From: Labia minor
Taxonomy: Eukaryota > Arthropoda > Insecta > Dermaptera > Spongiphoridae
Assembly (NCBI GenBank): GCA_963082975.1
Contig: OY720350.1
Span: 15,160,910 to 15,224,909, forward strand
Direction of reading: 5' to 3'
DNA length: 64,000 nt
This document shows positions 43,968 through 59,881 of the stretch, one piece after another. The notes under the pieces are model-generated. The model was not told the origin of the DNA, did not search any database, and saw only the letters and a program-made list of their open reading frames with translations. The position numbers and the translations under genes are program-made. Numbering within the stretch: the first letter of the stretch is position 1; each line of letters opens with the position of its first letter.

Positions 43968-46900
43968 AAATTTTAAAATATTTTAAATATAAAAAAAATA
44001 TTAATACAAAATTAAAAAAAGGCGGGAGTAAAATTTCAAAATGGATGCCATTTACGTCACCCATATATAATTTTCAATTAAGAAATTAATAATGAAGCTG
44101 TAAGTTTCAAGAGATGTGATCAATAAAACTCAATTTTTCTTTATAAATACTATATCTAGTGTGAATTTGAAAAAAATCGTTAGAGCGGTTTTTGAGAACC
44201 AATATATATAGAAATATATATAGAAATATATATAGATAGTACCGGGACCCCGAGCCTCGGCTCGGTACTTAAGTTAAAAAAAATGATTCATTATTATTGG
44301 GTTTGGCTGGTAATATTAATACCTGGGACACCGAGCTGTCGCTCGACCCTTTAAAAAATATTAATCTACAATTAATTATTTATTACAATTATTAAATGTT
44401 GCATCATTGCATCAATCTGATTAAAATGAATTGAACTGGGGTCCTCAATAATACAAACAAACAATTTTAGCTAGCATAATAAGATTAATCCAAGTAATAT
44501 CGTCTATTTCTATTCGACACTATTTTCAGTTATGAAATGAACAGTCAGTAGAGAGTAAAAAAATTGTAATTGAAGACCGTTGTTTTTAAAAATAATTAAA
44601 TTATTTTATAGATTATAAAATAAAAATTATTGTATTAACATTAAAAATATTGAAATAAAAAAATAATAGTTTGATTTAATAAACTAAAATATTATAAACA
44701 TTTTTAATGTGAATTTCTCAGGGAGGTAGGGAGCCCAATTCATTTAACCATCCATGTTGTATAAGGAATCTTAATTTCTTAACACTCCGTTTTTTCAAAT
44801 TTAAAATAGAGGGAGAGAAAGAGTTTCAATTATATTCGAATAGTCTATATATTCTATATATGAGTATTTTTTTTTTCTGAATTTAATACCAAGTTGATTT
44901 TCAAAATTTTCTATTCTTTATGCATATGATTGATTACATGTGTTAAAATTTAAACAAATTCAAATATTCTAATTTATAAATTTATATAAAATTTAATATT
45001 ATTTTTTCGAGACTAATGGCAAATACCGGTGGCCCTAGTCAGAGCAAGAGAAGACTCCTTTTGGTAGCGGCCCAGTCGATGATGTTATATGGATCGGAGA
45101 TTTGGGCTTTACAACTATATTTTAAGTGAAAAAATGATTTCTTGGTTATATAAAAATTAAAATATGATTCTTTATATCTTTATTATACAGAAAAGTAGGC
45201 GTGTTAATATAAAATATATACCTGGGACACCGAACTATCACTCGACCCTTTAACCAATTTATACAATTTATTTTTATATACTTTAAAAATTTTACAATTT
45301 TTTAATTATTTATTATAATTGTTAAATGGGATTTCTAAAAATGACCCATTAAAAATTTGTTTCCTAAAATGTTTCAAATTAATTAAAATAAATTGTATAA
45401 ATGTTCATTTATAAAATCTATATATCTGTGAGTTTGTTTTTCGATTTTTTAAATTTTGATTTTGGATTCGATTAGAGCTTAAAATGTGTAAATGTAAAGT
45501 GGTCTTGGTTTTTTTAAAATTCGTTTGGGAACATGGTCAAATCGGCAGTCAAAGTTGAAAATTCCCCATATATTATAACTACTGTAATTAGTATTATTAT
45601 AATGTATAATTATAAAGAAAAAATGTTTAGACATTATTATAGACATTTTCATTCTGTAAATTAAATAATTTTATTTCATTTAAATAAATATCTATTTTTA
45701 AATATTTTTTTCTCTCTACATTATTTATCTAATTCTCACAATATATTAAGATCATACCGGGACCCCGAGCCTCGGCTCTGTAATTAAGTTAAAAAAAAAT
45801 AATTCATTATTATTGATAAATATATATCGTAATTTATAATTATAAAATATTATTAAAATATATATTTTTAATTTTATTTCGAAATTAAATAAAAAATTTT
45901 AAAATATTTTAAATATAAAAAAAATATATATTTTTAATTTTATTTCGAAATTAAATAAAAAATTTTAAAATATTTTAAATATAAAAAAAATATTAATACA
46001 AAATTAAAAAAAGGCGGGAGTAAAATTTCAAAATGGATGCCATTTACGTCACCCATATATAATTTTCAATTAAGAAATTAATAATGAAGCTGTAAGTTTC
46101 AAGAGATGTGATCAATAAAACTCAATTTTTCTTTATAAATACTATATCTAGTGTGAATTTGAAAAAAATCGTTAGAGCGGTTTTTGAGAACCAATATATA
46201 TAGAAATATATATAGAAATATATATAGATAGTACCGGGACCCCGAGCCTCGGCTCGGTACTTAAGTTAAAAAAAATGATTCATTATTATTGGGTTTGGCT
46301 GGTAATATTAATACCTGGGACACCGAGCTGTCGCTCGACCCTTTAAAAAATATTAATCTACAATTAATTATTTATTACAATTATTAAATGTTGCATCATT
46401 GCATCAATCTGATTAAAATGAATTGAACTGGGGTCCTCAATAATACAAACAAACAATTTTAGCTAGCATAATAAGATTAATCCAAGTAATATCGTCTATT
46501 TCTATTCGACACTATTTTCAGTTATGAAATGAACAGTCAGTAGAGAGTAAAAAAATTGTAATTGAAGACCGTTGTTTTTAAAAATAATTAAATTATTTTA
46601 TAGATTATAAAATAAAAATTATTGTATTAACATTAAAAATATTGAAATAAAAAAATAATAGTTTGATTTAATAAACTAAAATATTATAAACATTTTTAAT
46701 GTGAATTTCTCAGGGAGGTAGGGAGCCCAATTCATTTAACCATCCATGTTGTATAAGGAATCTTAATTTCTTAACACTCCGTTTTTTCAAATTTAAAATA
46801 GAGGGAGAGAAAGAGTTTCAATTATATTCGAATAGTCTATATATTCTATATTTGAGTATTTTTTTTTTCTGAATTTAATACCAAGTTGATTTTCAAAATT

Positions 46901-49900
46901 TTCTATTCTTTATGCATATGATTGATTACATGTGTTAAAATTTAAACAAATTCAAATATTCTAATTTATAAATTTATATAAAATTTAATATTATTTTTTC
47001 GAGACTAATGGCAAATACCGGTGGCCCTAGTCAGAGCAAGAGAAGACTCCTTTTGGTAGCGGCCCAGTCGATGATGTTATATGGATCGGAGATTTGGGCT
47101 TTACAACTATATTTTAAGTGAAAAAATGATTTCTTGGTTATATAAAAATTAAAATATGATTCTTTATATCTTTATTATACAGAAAAGTAGGCGTGTTAAT
47201 ATAAAATATATACCTGGGACACCGAACTATCACTCGACCCTTTAACCAATTTATACAATTTATTTTTATATACTTTAAAAATTTTACAATTTTTTAATTA
47301 TTTATTATAATTGTTAAATGGGATTTCTAAAAATGACCCATTAAAAATTTGTTTCCTAAAATGTTTCAAATTAATTAAAATAAATTGTATAAATGTTCAT
47401 TTATAAAATCTATATATCTGTGAGTTTGTTTTTCGATTTTTTAAATTTTGATTTTGGATTCGATTAGAGCTTAAAATGTGTAAATGTAAAGTGGTCTTGG
47501 TTTTTTTAAAATTCGTTTGGGAACATGGTCAAATCGGCAGTCAAAGTTGAAAATTCCCCATATATTATAACTACTGTAATTAGTATTATTATAATGTATA
47601 ATTATAAAGAAAAAATGTTTAGACATTATTATAGACATTTTCATTCTGTAAATTAAATAATTTTATTTCATTTAAATAAATATCTATTTTTAAATATTTT
47701 TTTCTCTCTACATTATTTATCTAATTCTCACAATATATTAAGATCATACCGGGACCCCGAGCCTCGGCTCTGTAATTAAGTTAAAAAAAAATAATTCATT
47801 ATTATTGATAAATATATATCGTAATTTATAATTATAAAATATTATTAAAATATATATTTTTAATTTTATTTCGAAATTAAATAAAAAATTTTAAAATATT
47901 TTAAATATAAAAAAAATATATATTTTTAATTTTATTTCGAAATTAAATAAAAAATTTTAAAATATTTTAAATATAAAAAAAATATTAATACAAAATTAAA
48001 AAAAGGCGGGAGTAAAATTTCAAAATGGATGCCATTTACGTCACCCATATATAATTTTCAATTAAGAAATTAATAATGAAGCTGTAAGTTTCAAGAGATG
48101 TGATCAATAAAACTCAATTTTTCTTTATAAATACTATATCTAGTGTGAATTTGAAAAAAATCGTTAGAGCGGTTTTTGAGAACCAATATATATAGAAATA
48201 TATATAGAAATATATATAGATAGTACCGGGACCCCGAGCCTCGGCTCGGTACTTAAGTTAAAAAAAATGATTCATTATTATTGGGTTTGGCTGGTAATAT
48301 TAATACCTGGGACACCGAGCTGTCGCTCGACCCTTTAAAAAATATTAATCTACAATTAATTATTTATTACAATTATTAAATGTTGCATCATTGCATCAAT
48401 CTGATTAAAATGAATTGAACTGGGGTCCTCAATAATACAAACAAACAATTTTAGCTAGCATAATAAGATTAATCCAAGTAATATCGTCTATTTCTATTCG
48501 ACACTATTTTCAGTTATGAAATGAACAGTCAGTAGAGAGTAAAAAAATTGTAATTGAAGACCGTTGTTTTTAAAAATAATTAAATTATTTTATAGATTAT
48601 AAAATAAAAATTATTGTATTAACATTAAAAATATTGAAATAAAAAAATAATAGTTTGATTTAATAAACTAAAATATTATAAACATTTTTAATGTGAATTT
48701 CTCAGGGAGGTAGGGAGCCCAATTCATTTAACCATCCATGTTGTATAAGGAATCTTAATTTCTTAACACTCCGTTTTTTCAAATTTAAAATAGAGGGAGA
48801 GAAAGAGTTTCAATTATATTCGAATAGTCTATATATTCTATATATGAGTATTTTTTTTTTCTGAATTTAATACCAAGTTGATTTTCAAAATTTTCTATTC
48901 TTTATGCATATGATTGATTACATGTGTTAAAATTTAAACAAATTCAAATATTCTAATTTATAAATTTATATAAAATTTAATATTATTTTTTCGAGACTAA
49001 TGGCAAATACCGGTGGCCCTAGTCAGAGCAAGAGAAGACTCCTTTTGGTAGCGGCCCAGTCGATGATGTTATATGGATCGGAGATTTGGGCTTTACAACT
49101 ATATTTTAAGTGAAAAAATGATTTCTTGGTTATATAAAAATTAAAATATGATTCTTTATATCTTTATTATACAGAAAAGTAGGCGTGTTAATATAAAATA
49201 TATACCTGGGACACCGAACTATCACTCGACCCTTTAACCAATTTATACAATTTATTTTTATATACTTTAAAAATTTTACAATTTTTTAATTATTTATTAT
49301 AATTGTTAAATGGGATTTCTAAAAATGACCCATTAAAAATTTGTTTCCTAAAATGTTTCAAATTAATTAAAATAAATTGTATAAATGTTCATTTATAAAA
49401 TCTATATATCTGTGAGTTTGTTTTTCGATTTTTTAAATTTTGATTTTGGATTCGATTAGAGCTTAAAATGTGTAAATGTAAAGTGGTCTTGGTTTTTTTA
49501 AAATTCGTTTGGGAACATGGTCAAATCGGCAGTCAAAGTTGAAAATTCCCCATATATTATAACTACTGTAATTAGTATTATTATAATGTATAATTATAAA
49601 GAAAAAATGTTTAGACATTATTATAGACATTTTCATTCTGTAAATTAAATAATTTTATTTCATTTAAATAAATATCTATTTTTAAATATTTTTTTCTCTC
49701 TACATTATTTATCTAATTCTCACAATATATTAAGATCATACCGGGACCCCGAGCCTCGGCTCTGTAATTAAGTTAAAAAAAAATAATTCATTATTATTGA
49801 TAAATATATATCGTAATTTATAATTATAAAATATTATTAAAATATATATTTTTAATTTTATTTCGAAATTAAATAAAAAATTTTAAAATATTTTAAATAT

Positions 49901-52900
49901 AAAAAAAATATATATTTTTAATTTTATTTCGAAATTAAATAAAAAATTTTAAAATATTTTAAATATAAAAAAAATATTAATACAAAATTAAAAAAAGGCG
50001 GGAGTAAAATTTCAAAATGGATGCCATTTACGTCACCCATATATAATTTTCAATTAAGAAATTAATAATGAAGCTGTAAGTTTCAAGAGATGTGATCAAT
50101 AAAACTCAATTTTTCTTTATAAATACTATATCTAGTGTGAATTTGAAAAAAATCGTTAGAGCGGTTTTTGAGAACCAATATATATAGAAATATATATAGA
50201 AATATATATAGATAGTACCGGGACCCCGAGCCTCGGCTCGGTACTTAAGTTAAAAAAAATGATTCATTATTATTGGGTTTGGCTGGTAATATTAATACCT
50301 GGGACACCGAGCTGTCGCTCGACCCTTTAAAAAATATTAATCTACAATTAATTATTTATTACAATTATTAAATGTTGCATCATTGCATCAATCTGATTAA
50401 AATGAATTGAACTGGGGTCCTCAATAATACAAACAAACAATTTTAGCTAGCATAATAAGATTAATCCAAGTAATATCGTCTATTTCTATTCGACACTATT
50501 TTCAGTTATGAAATGAACAGTCAGTAGAGAGTAAAAAAATTGTAATTGAAGACCGTTGTTTTTAAAAATAATTAAATTATTTTATAGATTATAAAATAAA
50601 AATTATTGTATTAACATTAAAAATATTGAAATAAAAAAATAATAGTTTGATTTAATAAACTAAAATATTATAAACATTTTTAATGTGAATTTCTCAGGGA
50701 GGTAGGGAGCCCAATTCATTTAACCATCCATGTTGTATAAGGAATCTTAATTTCTTAACACTCCGTTTTTTCAAATTTAAAATAGAGGGAGAGAAAGAGT
50801 TTCAATTATATTCGAATAGTCTATATATTCTATATATGAGTATTTTTTTTTTCTGAATTTAATACCAAGTTGATTTTCAAAATTTTCTATTCTTTATGCA
50901 TATGATTGATTACATGTGTTAAAATTTAAACAAATTCAAATATTCTAATTTATAAATTTATATAAAATTTAATATTATTTTTTCGAGACTAATGGCAAAT
51001 ACCGGTGGCCCTAGTCAGAGCAAGAGAAGACTCCTTTTGGTAGCGGCCCAGTCGATGATGTTATATGGATCGGAGATTTGGGCTTTACAACTATATTTTA
51101 AGTGAAAAAATGATTTCTTGGTTATATAAAAATTAAAATATGATTCTTTATATCTTTATTATACAGAAAAGTAGGCGTGTTAATATAAAATATATACCTG
51201 GGACACCGAACTATCACTCGACCCTTTAACCAATTTATACAATTTATTTTTATATACTTTAAAAATTTTACAATTTTTTAATTATTTATTATAATTGTTA
51301 AATGGGATTTCTAAAAATGACCCATTAAAAATTTGTTTCCTAAAATGTTTCAAATTAATTAAAATAAATTGTATAAATGTTCATTTATAAAATCTATATA
51401 TCTGTGAGTTTGTTTTTCGATTTTTTAAATTTTGATTTTGGATTCGATTAGAGCTTAAAATGTGTAAATGTAAAGTGGTCTTGGTTTTTTTAAAATTCGT
51501 TTGGGAACATGGTCAAATCGGCAGTCAAAGTTGAAAATTCCCCATATATTATAACTACTGTAATTAGTATTATTATAATGTATAATTATAAAGAAAAAAT
51601 GTTTAGACATTATTATAGACATTTTCATTCTGTAAATTAAATAATTTTATTTCATTTAAATAAATATCTATTTTTAAATATTTTTTTCTCTCTACATTAT
51701 TTATCTAATTCTCACAATATATTAAGATCATACCGGGACCCCGAGCCTCGGCTCTGTAATTAAGTTAAAAAAAAATAATTCATTATTATTGATAAATATA
51801 TATCGTAATTTATAATTATAAAATATTATTAAAATATATATTTTTAATTTTATTTCGAAATTAAATAAAAAATTTTAAAATATTTTAAATATAAAAAAAA
51901 TATATATTTTTAATTTTATTTCGAAATTAAATAAAAAATTTTAAAATATTTTAAATATAAAAAAAATATTAATACAAAATTAAAAAAAGGCGGGAGTAAA
52001 ATTTCAAAATGGATGCCATTTACGTCACCCATATATAATTTTCAATTAAGAAATTAATAATGAAGCTGTAAGTTTCAAGAGATGTGATCAATAAAACTCA
52101 ATTTTTCTTTATAAATACTATATCTAGTGTGAATTTGAAAAAAATCGTTAGAGCGGTTTTTGAGAACCAATATATATAGAAATATATATAGAAATATATA
52201 TAGATAGTACCGGGACCCCGAGCCTCGGCTCGGTACTTAAGTTAAAAAAAATGATTCATTATTATTGGGTTTGGCTGGTAATATTAATACCTGGGACACC
52301 GAGCTGTCGCTCGACCCTTTAAAAAATATTAATCTACAATTAATTATTTATTACAATTATTAAATGTTGCATCATTGCATCAATCTGATTAAAATGAATT
52401 GAACTGGGGTCCTCAATAATACAAACAAACAATTTTAGCTAGCATAATAAGATTAATCCAAGTAATATCGTCTATTTCTATTCGACACTATTTTCAGTTA
52501 TGAAATGAACAGTCAGTAGAGAGTAAAAAAATTGTAATTGAAGACCGTTGTTTTTAAAAATAATTAAATTATTTTATAGATTATAAAATAAAAATTATTG
52601 TATTAACATTAAAAATATTGAAATAAAAAAATAATAGTTTGATTTAATAAACTAAAATATTATAAACATTTTTAATGTGAATTTCTCAGGGAGGTAGGGA
52701 GCCCAATTCATTTAACCATCCATGTTGTATAAGGAATCTTAATTTCTTAACACTCCGTTTTTTCAAATTTAAAATAGAGGGAGAGAAAGAGTTTCAATTA
52801 TATTCGAATAGTCTATATATTCTATATATGAGTATTTTTTTTTTCTGAATTTAATACCAAGTTGATTTTCAAAATTTTCTATTCTTTATGCATATGATTG

Positions 52901-55900
52901 ATTACATGTGTTAAAATTTAAACAAATTCAAATATTCTAATTTATAAATTTATATAAAATTTAATATTATTTTTTCGAGACTAATGGCAAATACCGGTGG
53001 CCCTAGTCAGAGCAAGAGAAGACTCCTTTTGGTAGCGGCCCAGTCGATGATGTTATATGGATCGGAGATTTGGGCTTTACAACTATATTTTAAGTGAAAA
53101 AATGATTTCTTGGTTATATAAAAATTAAAATATGATTCTTTATATCTTTATTATACAGAAAAGTAGGCGTGTTAATATAAAATATATACCTGGGACACCG
53201 AACTATCACTCGACCCTTTAACCAATTTATACAATTTATTTTTATATACTTTAAAAATTTTACAATTTTTTAATTATTTATTATAATTGTTAAATGGGAT
53301 TTCTAAAAATGACCCATTAAAAATTTGTTTCCTAAAATGTTTCAAATTAATTAAAATAAATTGTATAAATGTTCATTTATAAAATCTATATATCTGTGAG
53401 TTTGTTTTTCGATTTTTTAAATTTTGATTTTGGATTCGATTAGAGCTTAAAATGTGTAAATGTAAAGTGGTCTTGGTTTTTTTAAAATTCGTTTGGGAAC
53501 ATGGTCAAATCGGCAGTCAAAGTTGAAAATTCCCCATATATTATAACTACTGTAATTAGTATTATTATAATGTATAATTATAAAGAAAAAATGTTTAGAC
53601 ATTATTATAGACATTTTCATTCTGTAAATTAAATAATTTTATTTCATTTAAATAAATATCTATTTTTAAATATTTTTTTCTCTCTACATTATTTATCTAA
53701 TTCTCACAATATATTAAGATCATACCGGGACCCCGAGCCTCGGCTCTGTAATTAAGTTAAAAAAAAATAATTCATTATTATTGATAAATATATATCGTAA
53801 TTTATAATTATAAAATATTATTAAAATATATATTTTTAATTTTATTTCGAAATTAAATAAAAAATTTTAAAATATTTTAAATATAAAAAAAATATATATT
53901 TTTAATTTTATTTCGAAATTAAATAAAAAATTTTAAAATATTTTAAATATAAAAAAAATATTAATACAAAATTAAAAAAAGGCGGGAGTAAAATTTCAAA
54001 ATGGATGCCATTTACGTCACCCATATATAATTTTCAATTAAGAAATTAATAATGAAGCTGTAAGTTTCAAGAGATGTGATCAATAAAACTCAATTTTTCT
54101 TTATAAATACTATATCTAGTGTGAATTTGAAAAAAATCGTTAGAGCGGTTTTTGAGAACCAATATATATAGAAATATATATAGAAATATATATAGATAGT
54201 ACCGGGACCCCGAGCCTCGGCTCGGTACTTAAGTTAAAAAAAATGATTCATTATTATTGGGTTTGGCTGGTAATATTAATACCTGGGACACCGAGCTGTC
54301 GCTCGACCCTTTAAAAAATATTAATCTACAATTAATTATTTATTACAATTATTAAATGTTGCATCATTGCATCAATCTGATTAAAATGAATTGAACTGGG
54401 GTCCTCAATAATACAAACAAACAATTTTAGCTAGCATAATAAGATTAATCCAAGTAATATCGTCTATTTCTATTCGACACTATTTTCAGTTATGAAATGA
54501 ACAGTCAGTAGAGAGTAAAAAAATTGTAATTGAAGACCGTTGTTTTTAAAAATAATTAAATTATTTTATAGATTATAAAATAAAAATTATTGTATTAACA
54601 TTAAAAATATTGAAATAAAAAAATAATAGTTTGATTTAATAAACTAAAATATTATAAACATTTTTAATGTGAATTTCTCAGGGAGGTAGGGAGCCCAATT
54701 CATTTAACCATCCATGTTGTATAAGGAATCTTAATTTCTTAACACTCCGTTTTTTCAAATTTAAAATAGAGGGAGAGAAAGAGTTTCAATTATATTCGAA
54801 TAGTCTATATATTCTATATTTGAGTATTTTTTTTTTCTGAATTTAATACCAAGTTGATTTTCAAAATTTTCTATTCTTTATGCATATGATTGATTACATG
54901 TGTTAAAATTTAAACAAATTCAAATATTCTAATTTATAAATTTATATAAAATTTAATATTATTTTTTCGAGACTAATGGCAAATACCGGTGGCCCTAGTC
55001 AGAGCAAGAGAAGACTCCTTTTGGTAGCGGCCCAGTCGATGATGTTATATGGATCGGAGATTTGGGCTTTACAACTATATTTTAAGTGAAAAAATGATTT
55101 CTTGGTTATATAAAAATTAAAATATGATTCTTTATATCTTTATTATACAGAAAAGTAGGCGTGTTAATATAAAATATATACCTGGGACACCGAACTATCA
55201 CTCGACCCTTTAACCAATTTATACAATTTATTTTTATATACTTTAAAAATTTTACAATTTTTTAATTATTTATTATAATTGTTAAATGGGATTTCTAAAA
55301 ATGACCCATTAAAAATTTGTTTCCTAAAATGTTTCAAATTAATTAAAATAAATTGTATAAATGTTCATTTATAAAATCTATATATCTGTGAGTTTGTTTT
55401 TCGATTTTTTAAATTTTGATTTTGGATTCGATTAGAGCTTAAAATGTGTAAATGTAAAGTGGTCTTGGTTTTTTTAAAATTCGTTTGGGAACATGGTCAA
55501 ATCGGCAGTCAAAGTTGAAAATTCCCCATATATTATAACTACTGTAATTAGTATTATTATAATGTATAATTATAAAGAAAAAATGTTTAGACATTATTAT
55601 AGACATTTTCATTCTGTAAATTAAATAATTTTATTTCATTTAAATAAATATCTATTTTTAAATATTTTTTTCTCTCTACATTATTTATCTAATTCTCACA
55701 ATATATTAAGATCATACCGGGACCCCGAGCCTCGGCTCTGTAATTAAGTTAAAAAAAAATAATTCATTATTATTGATAAATATATATCGTAATTTATAAT
55801 TATAAAATATTATTAAAATATATATTTTTAATTTTATTTCGAAATTAAATAAAAAATTTTAAAATATTTTAAATATAAAAAAAATATATATTTTTAATTT

Positions 55901-57911
55901 TATTTCGAAATTAAATAAAAAATTTTAAAATATTTTAAATATAAAAAAAATATTAATACAAAATTAAAAAAAGGCGGGAGTAAAATTTCAAAATGGATGC
56001 CATTTACGTCACCCATATATAATTTTCAATTAAGAAATTAATAATGAAGCTGTAAGTTTCAAGAGATGTGATCAATAAAACTCAATTTTTCTTTATAAAT
56101 ACTATATCTAGTGTGAATTTGAAAAAAATCGTTAGAGCGGTTTTTGAGAACCAATATATATAGAAATATATATAGAAATATATATAGATAGTACCGGGAC
56201 CCCGAGCCTCGGCTCGGTACTTAAGTTAAAAAAAATGATTCATTATTATTGGGTTTGGCTGGTAATATTAATACCTGGGACACCGAGCTGTCGCTCGACC
56301 CTTTAAAAAATATTAATCTACAATTAATTATTTATTACAATTATTAAATGTTGCATCATTGCATCAATCTGATTAAAATGAATTGAACTGGGGTCCTCAA
56401 TAATACAAACAAACAATTTTAGCTAGCATAATAAGATTAATCCAAGTAATATCGTCTATTTCTATTCGACACTATTTTCAGTTATGAAATGAACAGTCAG
56501 TAGAGAGTAAAAAAATTGTAATTGAAGACCGTTGTTTTTAAAAATAATTAAATTATTTTATAGATTATAAAATAAAAATTATTGTATTAACATTAAAAAT
56601 ATTGAAATAAAAAAATAATAGTTTGATTTAATAAACTAAAATATTATAAACATTTTTAATGTGAATTTCTCAGGGAGGTAGGGAGCCCAATTCATTTAAC
56701 CATCCATGTTGTATAAGGAATCTTAATTTCTTAACACTCCGTTTTTTCAAATTTAAAATAGAGGGAGAGAAAGAGTTTCAATTATATTCGAATAGTCTAT
56801 ATATTCTATATTTGAGTATTTTTTTTTTCTGAATTTAATACCAAGTTGATTTTCAAAATTTTCTATTCTTTATGCATATGATTGATTACATGTGTTAAAA
56901 TTTAAACAAATTCAAATATTCTAATTTATAAATTTATATAAAATTTAATATTATTTTTTCGAGACTAATGGCAAATACCGGTGGCCCTAGTCAGAGCAAG
57001 AGAAGACTCCTTTTGGTAGCGGCCCAGTCGATGATGTTATATGGATCGGAGATTTGGGCTTTACAACTATATTTTAAGTGAAAAAATGATTTCTTGGTTA
57101 TATAAAAATTAAAATATGATTCTTTATATCTTTATTATACAGAAAAGTAGGCGTGTTAATATAAAATATATACCTGGGACACCGAACTATCACTCGACCC
57201 TTTAACCAATTTATACAATTTATTTTTATATACTTTAAAAATTTTACAATTTTTTAATTATTTATTATAATTGTTAAATGGGATTTCTAAAAATGACCCA
57301 TTAAAAATTTGTTTCCTAAAATGTTTCAAATTAATTAAAATAAATTGTATAAATGTTCATTTATAAAATCTATATATCTGTGAGTTTGTTTTTCGATTTT
57401 TTAAATTTTGATTTTGGATTCGATTAGAGCTTAAAATGTGTAAATGTAAAGTGGTCTTGGTTTTTTTAAAATTCGTTTGGGAACATGGTCAAATCGGCAG
57501 TCAAAGTTGAAAATTCCCCATATATTATAACTACTGTAATTAGTATTATTATAATGTATAATTATAAAGAAAAAATGTTTAGACATTATTATAGACATTT
57601 TCATTCTGTAAATTAAATAATTTTATTTCATTTAAATAAATATCTATTTTTAAATATTTTTTTCTCTCTACATTATTTATCTAATTCTCACAATATATTA
57701 AGATCATACCGGGACCCCGAGCCTCGGCTCTGTAATTAAGTTAAAAAAAAATAATTCATTATTATTGATAAATATATATCGTAATTTATAATTATAAAAT
57801 ATTATTAAAATATATATTTTTAATTTTATTTCGAAATTAAATAAAAAATTTTAAAATATTTTAAATATAAAAAAAATATATATTTTTAATTTTATTTCGA
57901 AATTAAATAAA
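43968..57911 (+). repeat. Array of seven 1992-bp repeats
   Basis: GTACCGGG anchors at 44239, 46231, 48223, 50215, 52207, 54199 and 56191. The diagnostic base (44860 plus multiples of 1992) reads A, T, A, A, A, T, T. The first five thus match array 1 and the two extra units are of the T type. Module content is the same as in array 1. Confidence 0.95.
44998..45129 (+). pseudogene. LINE RT shard in each repeat of array 2
   Basis: Same SRLMANTGGPSQSKRRLL ... LYGSEIWAL fragment as in array 1. It recurs at 46990-47121, 48982-49113, 50974-51105, 52966-53097, 54958-55089 and 56950-57081. Confidence 0.75.
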
Positions 57912-58168
57912 AAATTTTAAAATATTTTAAATATAAAAAAAATATTAATACAATATTCTTTAAAAAAAGGCGGGAGTCAAATTTCAATATAAATGTCATT
58001 TGTGATGTCATCAATATATAAATTAATAATAAATAATATTAATAAATATTAAATTTAATAAAAGAACAATGAATAAATAAATATAAAATAGTAATTTATT
58101 AAAATGTAAACAATAGATAAAAAGAAAAAAAATAACAAATTCATTATTTTCATTTTCATTTTTAAATA

Positions 58169-58247
58169 ACGATTCACCCGGAGAGTTTCGAACCGACGAA
58201 ATCCACTCGTTAAAACATCACTTTACCATCTGAACTAAATATATTTA
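58169..58247 (-). other. tRNA-like module C, unit 2
   Basis: Counterpart of 27203-27281, with the B-box-like GGTTCGAAACTC preserved. Confidence 0.42.
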
Positions 58248-58951
58248 GATAAAAAATTGTCATTTTTTTACTGTCTTAGCAGGCAGATTTGATGTTTTTT
58301 ATTTTATTTTTTTTTTTTTTTGAGAGAGATTAATAAATATCTATATATATTTTATTAAAAATAAATATTTTTAATTTTATTTCGAAATTAAATAATAAAT
58401 TTTAAAATATTTTAAATAAAGAAAAATATTAATACAAATAAAAATGGAGGCCAATTTTGACGTTTTCCATATATAATTTTCAATTAAGAAATTAATAATG
58501 AAGCTGTAAGTTTCAAAAGATGTGATCAATAAAACTCAATTTTTCTTTATAAATACTATATCTAGTGTGAATTTGAAAAAAATCGTTAGAGCGGTTTTTG
58601 AGAACCAATATATATAGATAGATAGATATATACAATTTTAGCTAGCATAATAAGATAAGATATACAATTTTAGCTAGCATAATAAGATAAGATATATTTA
58701 TGTGTTAAAATTTAAACAAATTCAATTTTAAGAATATATTAAAGAAAGAAATTGTTTTTAAAATATCCTAAATAATATGTAACAATTTTCAAGATAGAAA
58801 TTTATTACAATATTACAATTATTAAATGTTGCATCATTTTAATTAATAAAATAAAATAAAAGAAATTAAATTTAATCAAAGAACAATGAATAAATAAATA
58901 TAAAATAGTAATTTATTAAAAAATAATAGATAAAAAAAAAAAAAATTTTTT

Positions 58952-59022
58952 TCCGCCGGTTTCGATCCTGCTAGGTTGACTATTCAAAACAGTGCCTTTA
59001 CCCATTAGACTGATATATTTAT
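58952..59022 (-). other. tRNA-like module D, unit 2
   Basis: Counterpart of 27986-28056, followed by a T-run on the minus strand. Confidence 0.4.
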
Positions 59023-59663
59023 TTAATTAACATGACATTTTTACTCTCTTTGCAAGAATTATGTTTTTTTGTTTTTGTTTTTGTTTTTTTTGAGAGTGAT
59101 TAATAAATATATATATATATTTTATTAAAAATAAATATTTTTAATTTTATTTCGAAATTAAATAATGAATTTTAAAATATTTTAAATATATAAAAAAATG
59201 TTAATACAATTCATTTAAAAAAACGCGGGAGTCAACCAACCGTATTTTATTTTGTTAATAATTAATTAATTAAGATTAATAAATATATATATATATATAT
59301 ATATATATTATTAAAAATAAATATTTTTAATTTTATTTCGAAATTTATTTTATTTTAAAATATTTTAAAAATAAAAAAAATATTAATTGAAGTAAAATTG
59401 ATGACGTCACACCCATATATAATTTTTAATTAAGAAATTAATAATGAAGCTGTAAGTTTCAAGAGATGTGATCAATAAAACTCAATTTTTCTTTATAAAT
59501 ACTATATCTAGTGTGAATTTGAAAAAAATCGTTACAGCGGTTTTTGAGAACCAATGGTTATAGACAGATATATAGATATATACAATTTTAGCTAGCATAA
59601 TAAGATAAGATTATTTATACTAGTCATTCAGAGCTGTCATTTTATATAAAAACTAGCTGCTCA

Positions 59664-59708
59664 GAGCGCCTTCGGCGCTCTTCACACCTAGACGGGGGCT
59701 CCGCCCCC
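59664..59708. repeat. Twin G+C-rich stem-loops, unit 2
   Basis: Counterpart of 28698-28742, both stems perfect. Confidence 0.7.
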
Positions 59709-59881
59709 TGTACCCCCGAGTGGTACATAGTATTTGGTTGAAAGTAGTAAAAGGTTTTCATCCATTTTGTTTCAATCCTTATATTACATAAAACATTCAT
59801 TTCTTTTTGTGTTCTTATTTAAAATATATTTTAATTTAATCAGTAAATTAATTATATATATTATTATTGTAAATGTTATAT

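Larger units (their letters stand above)
57912..59663. repeat. Array edge and composite repeat bodies, unit 2
   Basis: Counterpart of 26946-28697, containing tRNA-like modules C and D, A+T-rich modules and an (AT)n run; no gene. Confidence 0.7.
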
